From the NCBI GenBank assembly GCA_035544215.1, contig DATKHY010000004.1:62001-126000 (forward strand): a stretch of DNA of 64,000 nucleotides, in the 5' to 3' direction. The notes under the pieces were generated by a model that was not told the origin of the DNA, made no database searches, and saw only the letters and a list, made by a program, of their open reading frames with translations. Of this stretch, positions 58,072 to 64,000 are shown piece by piece. Both the position numbers and the translations under genes were made by a program. Every line of letters starts with the position of its first letter. The stretch's first letter is position 1. This DNA comes from Candidatus Binatia bacterium (GTDB lineage Bacteria; Vulcanimicrobiota; Vulcanimicrobiia; Vulcanimicrobiales; Vulcanimicrobiaceae).

Positions 58072-58466
58072 CGTTTGCTGTACTGGAACCGCTTGCGCGC
58101 GCGCTTGCGGCCGTACTTCTTCGACTCTTTTTCGCGCGGATCGCGCGTCAGGAAGCCGTTGCGCCGCAGCGGCTCTTTCAGCGACTCGTCGATCGCGAGC
58201 AGCGCGCGCGCGATGCCGTGGCGGATCGCGCCGGCCTGCCCGGCGATGCCGCCGCCCTCTGTCTTGACCGTGACGTCGAAGCGCGAACCGCTCTGCGTGG
58301 CTTCCAGCGGCTGACGCACGATCTGGAGCAGCTGCGATCGCGAGAAGTAGTCGTCCAGCGCCTTGCCGTTGACCGTGATCAGACCCTGCCCGAGGGCGAG
58401 CTTCACGCGCGCGACGGCGCGCTTACGGCGACCGGTGGTTTGAACGACGTCGCTGACTTGATCCAA
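58068..58466 (-). CDS. rpsI: Small ribosomal subunit protein uS9
   Basis: 132 residues. TTGRRKRAVARVKLALGQG, GGGIAGQAGAIRHGIARALL and the basic end YGRKRARKRFQYSKR are the uS9 signatures; the C-terminal arm reaches the ribosomal P site. Follows rplM by 9 nt, the universal gene pair. Confidence 0.98.
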   Translation of the reverse strand: MDQVSDVVQTTGRRKRAVARVKLALGQGLITVNGKALDDYFSRSQLLQIVRQPLEATQSGSRFDVTVKTEGGGIAGQAGAIRHGIARALLAIDESLKEPLRRNGFLTRDPREKESKKYGRKRARKRFQYSKR

Positions 58467-58475
58467 CGAGGACTC

Positions 58476-58910
58476 CTATTTCGAAACCGGAAGCGGCGCG
58501 GGGTTCTGCGCGCCGTGCGGATGCTCCGCTCCGGCGTAGACGTTCAGGCGGCGCAGCTGCACGTCGCGCATGCGGTTGGTCGGGAGCATGCCGCGCACGG
58601 CCTTTTCGATCAGCCGCTCGGGGTGCTTGTCCGCCATCTCGCGCGCCGTCTGCACCTTCAGGCCGCCGGGATAGTTGCTGTGGCGATAATAGAGCTTCTG
58701 CTTCCACTTCTGGCCGCCGAGCTCGACCTTCCCGGCATTGACGACCACGACGTGATCGCCGTCGTCGATGTGCGGCGTCCAGGTCGGCTTGTGCTTGCCC
58801 GAGAGTGTGCGCGCAATGCGGACGGCGAGCGTGCCGAGCCGCTGGCCCGCCGCGTCCACAATATACCAACCATGGGCGGTCTGAGCCGTCGTCTGCTGAT
58901 AGGTGCGCAC
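58476..58910 (-). CDS. rplM: Large ribosomal subunit protein uL13
   Basis: 144 residues. HGWYIVDAAGQRLGTLAVRI, GDHVVVVNAGKVELGGQKW and GMLPTNRMRDVQLRRLNVYA are uL13 signatures. It is an early assembly protein of the 50S subunit. It lies 12 nt after truA, as in many bacteria. Confidence 0.98.
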   Translation of the reverse strand: MRTYQQTTAQTAHGWYIVDAAGQRLGTLAVRIARTLSGKHKPTWTPHIDDGDHVVVVNAGKVELGGQKWKQKLYYRHSNYPGGLKVQTAREMADKHPERLIEKAVRGMLPTNRMRDVQLRRLNVYAGAEHPHGAQNPAPLPVSK

Positions 58911-58922
58911 AACCCACGTATC

Positions 58923-59741
58923 CTACGGGAAAGGCGTAAGCCCCGTCAAGGCGCCGCCCGCTGCGGACGGCCCGAAGGGCGGGAGCTCGGCGAAGGAATC
59001 GTACCCGGCGTAGCGGACGCCGGCGAGAAAGAGGCCGTGGGCGGGCGCGGTCGCGGCGGCGATCGGCCGGTCGGGCTGCCGCAAACCCTCGGCCAGCTGC
59101 TCCGGCCTGCGGCGGCCGCTTCCACACTCGAGCAGCGCTCCGACCGCCGCCCTCACCATGTGGCGCAGGAAGCCGTTGGCGGCCACCTCGATGCGCAGCA
59201 AGGCCCCGCGCGGCTCGATCCGCAGGCGCACGATGCGGCGCACGGCGGGTCCCGCCGCTCCGGCGATCAGGGGCCGAAAGTCGTGCTCGCCGACCAGGCA
59301 TGCGCCGGCCGCTCGCATGGCCGCGAGGTCGAGGGGACGCGCTACGTGATAGGCGTAGCGCGCCAGCAGCGCGCTGCGGTCGCGCCGGTTCAGGATGGCA
59401 TAGACGTACGTCCGCTCGAGCGCCGAGAAGCGCGCCGAAAAATCGCTCTCCACCTCCGTGGCGTCGCGGACGCTGCAGTCCCGCGGCAGCAGGGCGTTGA
59501 GCGCGACTGCCAGGCGTTCCGGCTCAAACGGCCGGCTCGCCGAGAACGAGACGACCTGTCCGCTCGCGTGCACGCCCGCATCGGTTCTGCCGGCGCCCGT
59601 GATCTTGATCGGCTCCTCGAAGAGTTTCGCGAGTGCGCCCTCCAGCGTGCCGGCGACGGTGCGCAGGGCCGGCTGCCACTGAAACCCGCAGAACTCCGTG
59701 CCGTCGTATTCGACGGCGAGACGCAGGTCGATCGGGATTAC
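58923..59741 (-). CDS. truA: tRNA pseudouridine synthase TruA; no canonical start codon
   Basis: About 272 residues if begun at GTA 59739-59741. The N-terminus RLAVEYDGTEFCGFQWQP and the catalytic Asp54 in GAGRTDAGVHASGQ are typical, then NGFLRHMVRAAVGALL. TruA modifies positions 38-40 of tRNA. An in-frame TAG at 59742-59744 closes the frame directly upstream. Between it and the conserved RLAVEYDG the codons are GTA ATC CCG ATC GAC CTG, with no ATG, GTG or TTG; the first such codon (59573) would delete the catalytic Asp. GTA overlaps the stop of the acid phosphatase. Confidence 0.9.
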   Translation of the reverse strand, partial: VIPIDLRLAVEYDGTEFCGFQWQPALRTVAGTLEGALAKLFEEPIKITGAGRTDAGVHASGQVVSFSASRPFEPERLAVALNALLPRDCSVRDATEVESDFSARFSALERTYVYAILNRRDRSALLARYAYHVARPLDLAAMRAAGACLVGEHDFRPLIAGAAGPAVRRIVRLRIEPRGALLRIEVAANGFLRHMVRAAVGALLECGSGRRRPEQLAEGLRQPDRPIAAATAPAHGLFLAGVRYAGYDSFAELPPFGPSAAGGALTGLTPFP

Positions 59742-60430
59742 CTAGTGGCTGCGGCCGTGAAGCGCGCGCGTCGCAGCTCGGCGCGCGCGAGCGCGAAGTC
59801 GCGGCTGAACGAAGCGTCGTGCATCATCACGTACGCGGCTAGCGTGCCGGCCGTCCATCCCGACGCGATGTCGGTCGGATAGTGCAGCCCCATCAGGATG
59901 CGGTTCGCCGCGAAGATGCGCGCCTGCGAGAAGATCGCGTAGCGGTGCTCGGGCAGCAGCTGCGACAGGACGATCGCCGACGACGACGCGAACGCGGCGT
60001 GTCCGCTGGGATACGAGGGCTTCTTTCCGGTTCCGTCGGGGCGCGGCCGCTCCCAGTACTCCTTCGCCGATGCGACGAGCCGTTGCACGTCGGCGCCGAT
60101 GTGATCGAAGAACGCGGCGGTCAGCGGCAAGCGCTCGGGCGTGAAGCCCGCTCCGACCGACGGCGCAAAGAAGAAGACGCTGCGCGCGGACGCCTCACGC
60201 GCCTCGAGCAGCTGCGCCGGGCTGCGCGTCGCAACGACCGCGTTCACCGCAGCGATGTCCGCACGCGCCTCGGGCGAGCCGGTCTCGGGCGGCGGCGGCA
60301 AAAACGTCGTGAGGTCGATGCGGCGCGGGTCGAGATAGTAATAGCCGGTCGGTGTCTCGGGCGACAGCGGCGCGAGCGCCGTCGCAAAAAGCACGAGCGC
60401 GAGGATCGCGATGCGCTGCGGCGTCGTCAT
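59738..60430 (-). CDS. Exported acid phosphatase (PAP2/class A family)
   Basis: 230 residues from ATG 60430 (ATGA overlap with lysS). Signal segment RIAILALVLFATALAPL. Phosphatase motifs: KEYWERPRP, PSYPSGHAAFASSSA and ANRILMGLHYPTDIASG, which match the KX6RP, PSGH and SRX5HX3D boxes. It hydrolyses phosphomonoesters in the periplasm or outside. The open frame continues upstream within lysS without coding sense. Confidence 0.9.
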   Translation of the reverse strand: MTTPQRIAILALVLFATALAPLSPETPTGYYYLDPRRIDLTTFLPPPPETGSPEARADIAAVNAVVATRSPAQLLEAREASARSVFFFAPSVGAGFTPERLPLTAAFFDHIGADVQRLVASAKEYWERPRPDGTGKKPSYPSGHAAFASSSAIVLSQLLPEHRYAIFSQARIFAANRILMGLHYPTDIASGWTAGTLAAYVMMHDASFSRDFALARAELRRARFTAAATR

Positions 60431-61923
60431 CCGTGTTGACGTTGCAGCGGGAAGAGCAGCACTTCGCGTATCGAGCGTTGATTGGTCAGCAGCATGACCA
60501 GCCGATCGACGCCGACGCCGATCCCCGCGGTGGGCGGCATGCCGTACTCGAGCGCGCGCACGTAGTCCCAATCCGGCTCGGGGATCTCCTCGTTGCCGGC
60601 GAGTCGCTCAGCGACTTGCGCGTCGAAGCGCGCGCGCTGGTCGTCGGGATCGTTGAGCTCGGTAAACGCGTTGGATATCTCCATGTTGCCGCAGAACAGC
60701 TCGTAGCGGTCCGCGATCTCGGGATCGTCCGCGCGCCGCTTCGCGAGCGGCGAGATCACGACGGGATAGCCGGTGACGAACGTCGGCGCGACAAGATTCG
60801 GTTCGACGATGCGCTCGAAGATCTTGTCGAGCGCGTGGCCGTGAGTCGGCGAGGCCGGCAGGCCGAGCTCGTCGAGGATCCCCGCCGACGCCGCGGCGTC
60901 GAGCAGCCGTGCGCGCGTGAATTTTCCGCCCCCGAACCGCGCCATCGCGTCCAGATACTCGACGCGCGCGAACGGCCTCGCGAACGAGATCGTCGCGTCG
61001 CCGTGCGGCAGGTCGGTGCCGCCGTCGGTGGCGATCGAGACGAGATTCGCGATCAGCGCCTCGTTGAAATCCATCATGTCGGACACGTCCCAATACGCCG
61101 CGTAGAGCTCGAGCATCGTGAACTCGGGATTGTGGGTCGTGTCGATGCCCTCATTGCGGAAGATGCGCCCGATCTCGTAGACGCGCTCGAGCCCCGCCAC
61201 GATCAGACGTTTGAGGTTCAGCTCCGTGGCGATGCGCAGCTGCATCGCCTTGTCCAGCGCGTTGCAGTGCGTGACGAACGGCCGCGCCGCGGCGCCGCCC
61301 GCGAGGTGCAGCAGCGTCGGCGTCTCCACCTCGTAGAAGCCGTGCGAATCGATGAAACGCCGCATCTCCGCGACCAGCCGGCTGCGCATGACCAGGGCGT
61401 CGCGCACGTCCGGGTTGACGATCAGGTCGAGGTAGCGCTGGCGGTAGCGCTTCTCGACGTCTTGCAGACCGTGCCACTTGTCGGGCAGCGGTCGCAGCGC
61501 CTTGCCGATCGCGCTAAACTTCGTGACGTGGAGCGTCAGCTCGCCGAGCTTGGTGCGAAACATGTAGCCGCGCACCGCGACGAGATCCCCGCGATCGAGA
61601 TCGCCCCAGTCGGCGAAGGCCTCGTCGCCGACGTCCTGCTTGCGCACGTAGAGCTGCAGCCTTCCGGTGCGGTCGCCGAGGTCCGCGAAGATCGTCTTGC
61701 CCATCGTGCGCTTCGTGAGGATCCGGCCCGCGAGGCTCCAGGCTTCGGCGGCCGCATCCTGTCCCGCCTCGAGAAAACCGTAGCGCTCCGATAGCTCGGC
61801 GGCGGTCGCGTCCACGTCGGCGCGCCGCTGCGCGAACGGATCCTTCCCCCGAGAACGCAAAGCGGCCAGATTCTCACGTCTGGCCGCCACGAGCGCTGCT
61901 TCGGTCTTGCCGAATTCTTCCAA
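60427..61923 (-). CDS. lysS: Lysyl-tRNA synthetase, class II
   Basis: 498 residues. OB-fold anticodon domain (SLAGRILTKRTMGKTIFADL), then class II motif 2 (RIFRNEGIDTTHNPEFTMLE) and motif 3 (GIGVGVDRLVMLLTNQRSIR). It charges tRNA-Lys. TTG start, 12 nt after greA; the greA-lysS order is conserved in several phyla. Confidence 0.97.
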   Translation of the reverse strand: MEEFGKTEAALVAARRENLAALRSRGKDPFAQRRADVDATAAELSERYGFLEAGQDAAAEAWSLAGRILTKRTMGKTIFADLGDRTGRLQLYVRKQDVGDEAFADWGDLDRGDLVAVRGYMFRTKLGELTLHVTKFSAIGKALRPLPDKWHGLQDVEKRYRQRYLDLIVNPDVRDALVMRSRLVAEMRRFIDSHGFYEVETPTLLHLAGGAAARPFVTHCNALDKAMQLRIATELNLKRLIVAGLERVYEIGRIFRNEGIDTTHNPEFTMLELYAAYWDVSDMMDFNEALIANLVSIATDGGTDLPHGDATISFARPFARVEYLDAMARFGGGKFTRARLLDAAASAGILDELGLPASPTHGHALDKIFERIVEPNLVAPTFVTGYPVVISPLAKRRADDPEIADRYELFCGNMEISNAFTELNDPDDQRARFDAQVAERLAGNEEIPEPDWDYVRALEYGMPPTAGIGVGVDRLVMLLTNQRSIREVLLFPLQRQHG

Positions 61924-61935
61924 GAAGATTCCTAC

Positions 61936-62460
61936 TTACGAAGCTTTCTTTGCGGCCTTTTTCGGTGCGTTGCTCTTGATGGATTCGATCTTGTATTTAA
62001 CGAGCCCGCGCGGCGTGGCGACGTCGACGGTCACGCCCTTTTTGTGGCCCATCAGGGCGCTGCCCAGCGGCGATTCGTTGGAGATGCGGCGATTCGGCGG
62101 ATCGGCCTCGGCCGAACCGACGATCGAAAACTCGTAGTTCTCGTTGTTCTTGAGGTCCTTGACCCTGACGACCGCGCCGAGATGCACCTCGTCGGCGACG
62201 TACTCCGACTCGTCGATGATGCGGGCGTTACGAATCATCGCCTCGAGCTTCAGGATGCGGCCCTCGATGAACGCCTGCTCCTGCTTGGCGTCTTCGTATT
62301 CCGCGTTTTCGCTCAGGTCGCCGTACTCTTTGGCCTGACGGATGCGATCGTTGACCTCTCGCCGGTGGACGCTCTTGAGCTCGTCGAGCTCATGCTCCAG
62401 CTTCGATAGACCTTCCGCGGTCAGGACGATCTCCTTGTCGTTCAACCTATAGACCCTCAC
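61936..62460 (-). CDS. greA: Transcription elongation factor GreA
   Basis: 174 residues from GTG 62460. The coiled coil LTAEGLSKLEHELDELKSVH with EYGDLSENAEYEDAKQEQAF is diagnostic; its acidic tip enters the RNA polymerase channel and rescues backtracked complexes. C-terminal NRRISNESPLGSALMGHKKG is the FKBP-like part. A Lys-rich tail (APKKAAKKAS) is extra. Preceded by a 129-nt structured spacer. Confidence 0.96.
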   Translation of the reverse strand: MRVYRLNDKEIVLTAEGLSKLEHELDELKSVHRREVNDRIRQAKEYGDLSENAEYEDAKQEQAFIEGRILKLEAMIRNARIIDESEYVADEVHLGAVVRVKDLKNNENYEFSIVGSAEADPPNRRISNESPLGSALMGHKKGVTVDVATPRGLVKYKIESIKSNAPKKAAKKAS

Positions 62461-62589
62461 CGGGGTTCAAGGGCGAACCCCACAGCACGTAACGGCGTAT
62501 TCTCCAACGCTGGCGCGGTTTGTTCTAAGGGGGCCGCTTCAAGGCCTCCTGCACTACGGGAGGCCTGCCACGGGGCAGCATACCCAGTC
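62461..62589 (-). ncRNA. Structured intergenic segment before greA (candidate leader or small RNA)
   Basis: Read on the minus strand it holds AGGCCTCC / GGAGGCCT (8-bp stem, 9-nt loop), CAGCGT / ACGTGCTG, and GGGGTTC-GCCCTT-GAACCCC directly before the greA start. ACTGGG at the 5' end can pair with CCCGGT at the 3' end. This multi-hairpin layout could be a greA attenuator or a 6S-like RNA. No known family consensus is matched with certainty. Confidence 0.3.
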
Positions 62590-63495
62590 TCAATCCGCCT
62601 TAACGACACGGGGTTTCAGCCGCAGCTCGTGCAGCACGCGCTCGTAGTCCGCCGGCACGACCTCGCTCCACGCCTTCCCCAGCAGCGCGAGCAGCGCCGC
62701 CTCGAGAACGTTGGTTCCAAACGACCGGCCCGCGAGATCCGGCGTCGTCGTGATCAGCATTCGTATGCCGCGCGCGGTGAGCTCCTCGACGTTGCCTTGC
62801 GTGACGGTGTTCGTCAGGATGATCTTCCCGTCCAGCCGCTCGGGCATGAACTGGCGCATGAAATGGAAGTCGCCGGCGACGATGTCGGCGTCGTGATAGT
62901 ACTGCGGATATTTCGGCTCCGGCGGCTTCTCTTGTTTCTTTCCGGTCGGGTAGAAGAATTGAAACGGCAGCTTGCACGCGTCGGGAAGATACTTCTCGGC
63001 CATCTTCTCGAACTCGTGCAGGTCGCGCACCGGCATGTCCTTGTCGAGCGCGAAGATGAAGTCGCCGAACAGCACGTCGGCGCCCGCGTCCACGAGCGCC
63101 TGCGCCATGCCGAAGCGATCCAGCGCGCTGACCATCAGCACACGCGTCCCACGCAGATCGATCGCGAGGTCGTCTTGCATGAAGCGCACGGCCTCGCGTT
63201 CCAGCGTGTTCTTCAGCCCGCTGCCGTCGACGATAGGCGTCACCTTGGCCGCCTCGAGCAGCCGGAGTCCGTCGCGCAGCGCGTAGCGATGTCGCCCGGC
63301 ATAGAGATACACGTCGATGCCGCCCAAGCCGATCGCGTCGACGTTGCCGTCGAGCTCGCGCACTTTGGCGATCGCCGCATCGAGCTTGCCGTCCATACCT
63401 ACCCGGGAGATGTCGAACTCTTCGCCCAGGAAACTCACGTGGGCACGATGGTCGCGACTGCTGGAACCCAGCGATACCGAGACGACGGTTTTCAT
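62590..63495 (-). CDS. Quinate 5-dehydrogenase-like protein
   Basis: 301 residues from ATG 63495 (ATGA overlap). MKTVVSVSLGSSSRDHRAHV, LDAAIAKVRELDGNVDAIGL and GGIDVYLYAGRHRYALRDG, then ADVLFGDFIFALDKDMPVRD and LTNTVTQGNVEELTARGIRM. Similar proteins are annotated as quinate 5-dehydrogenase in deep-branching bacteria, but I see no classical Rossmann GxGxxG, so the enzymatic name is doubtful. Always-coupled partnership with the next gene suggests a joint role in acyl or shikimate-type metabolism. Confidence 0.65.
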   Translation of the reverse strand: MKTVVSVSLGSSSRDHRAHVSFLGEEFDISRVGMDGKLDAAIAKVRELDGNVDAIGLGGIDVYLYAGRHRYALRDGLRLLEAAKVTPIVDGSGLKNTLEREAVRFMQDDLAIDLRGTRVLMVSALDRFGMAQALVDAGADVLFGDFIFALDKDMPVRDLHEFEKMAEKYLPDACKLPFQFFYPTGKKQEKPPEPKYPQYYHDADIVAGDFHFMRQFMPERLDGKIILTNTVTQGNVEELTARGIRMLITTTPDLAGRSFGTNVLEAALLALLGKAWSEVVPADYERVLHELRLKPRVVKAD

Positions 63496-64000
63496 GGAGT
63501 CGCTCCGCTCAGCGCCTCTGCCGCGGCGCGGGTGGCGGCGAGTCTCTCGGGCGTGATGGCCGCGTCGAAGGCGCGCATGTCGGCGAGCGAAAAGCCGCAA
63601 CGCTCTGCCATTTCCGAGATCTCGACGACGCGCTCGAGGCTGATGCCGCGGCCGAGCGTGTACGGCTCCAAGCGTCCCTCGAGCGCGAGGATCATCGTCT
63701 CGCTCATGCATGCGAGCGCGGTGCGCGGCGGGAGGTTCAGGTCGAACTCCGTGCCGGGCTCGCGCACGCGGTCGAAGCGCGGACTCCCCGGCACGACCAT
63801 GTTGCCGCCCTCGACGACGAGGACGTCGGGGCGCTGCTGCGCGACGCGGCGGCTGACGTCGTGCGGCAGCGACAGCTCGCAGACCACGGCGCCCGTCTGC
63901 AGGTCCTCCGGCTCGATTACGTCCTGCGTCGAGGTCGTGGCGGTCAGGATCAGGCGCGCCGAACGCACGGCCGACGTCAGATCGGTCGTGTGTTCGCTCG
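63492..64000 (-). CDS. Acyl-ACP reductase/shikimate dehydrogenase-like protein (C-terminal part, cut by window edge)
   Basis: The last about 168 codons of a gene continuing past the right edge. ARLILTATTSTQDVIEPEDL, GAVVCELSLPHDVSRRVAQQ, DVLVVEGGNMVVPG and CMSETMILALEGRLEPYTLG with AERCGFSLADMRAFD match the C-terminal half of fatty-aldehyde-forming acyl-ACP reductases and related NAD(P)-binding proteins. The catalytic cysteine here would be that in ACMSETMILA. Overlaps the next gene by ATGA. The N-terminal half is needed to tell reductase from shikimate-dehydrogenase relatives. Confidence 0.7.
   Translation of the reverse strand, partial: SEHTTDLTSAVRSARLILTATTSTQDVIEPEDLQTGAVVCELSLPHDVSRRVAQQRPDVLVVEGGNMVVPGSPRFDRVREPGTEFDLNLPPRTALACMSETMILALEGRLEPYTLGRGISLERVVEISEMAERCGFSLADMRAFDAAITPERLAATRAAAEALSGATP

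Overview
This 64 kb window is a gene-dense, high-GC bacterial chromosome segment with no rRNA or tRNA genes, no CRISPR array and no insertion sequence. It holds about 70 genes, most packed in long co-directional runs with 1-14 nt overlaps. The mix points to a poorly characterised environmental phylum, most plausibly Candidatus Eremiobacterota (WPS-2) or a relative: an HdrB-type succinate dehydrogenase, a CxxC zinc-ribbon protein, expanded PF04185 phosphoesterases, PQQ synthesis and very compact flagellar proteins. That placement is inference from gene content; no marker phylogeny could be run.

Layout. 1-7100: a partial DtxR/MntR-type regulator with an operator-like inverted repeat over its start; a secreted subtilase; dnaB, a Lon-type protease, rplI and rpsR; a zinc-ribbon protein. 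7100-13700: a fatty-acid desaturase, a PQQ operon in the order pqqA-C-D-E-B, a PF04185 phosphoesterase and a PQQ-type propeller protein. 13700-20000: glutamine synthetase, a YnbAB-like lipid cassette (CdsA-like, PlsC-like, CDP-alcohol transferase), a YdeI-like protein, ssb and rpsF. The usual rpsF-ssb-rpsR-rplI-dnaB cluster is therefore split by about 12.6 kb. 20000-36700: two PF04185 lipoproteins, secreted propeller proteins including a tandem duplicate, apt-relA-tauE, sdhA-sdhB-sdhE and a clostripain-like protease whose ribosome-binding site lies in a hairpin.

36700-55600 is one leftward run: flgB-flgC-fliE-fliF-fliH-fliI-lytic transglycosylase-FliK-like-FlgF/G-like-fliM-fliN-fliP-metF-fliQ-fliR-flhB-flhA, then a sodium:solute symporter, secD, secF and a HIRAN-RecQ-type helicase. 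The flagellar part is strongly reduced: FliF appears fused to a FliG-like segment, FliI lacks its N-terminal barrel, FlgB and FlgC are short, and no free FliG, filament, hook or stator gene is present in the window. It is the best candidate here for an undescribed flagellum-derived secretion system.

55600-64000: a YXWGXW-repeat secreted protein facing a housekeeping run read leftward: an acyl-ACP-reductase-like protein, a quinate-dehydrogenase-like protein, greA, lysS, an acid phosphatase, truA, rplM, rpsI and a DUF3810-like membrane protein.

Two features cut across regions. First, several coupled genes (truA, pqqC, the DUF3810 gene, probably tauE) have no ATG, GTG or TTG where they must begin; the codon overlapping the upstream stop is GTA, CTA or CTG. 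Second, a short dispersed palindromic repeat sits inside coding genes (pqqB, the helicase twice, secF), each time read as PST-x-SGQ or a decayed version. No stretch longer than 300 bases lacks a gene; the longest gap, 6438-6730, holds divergent promoter sequence.
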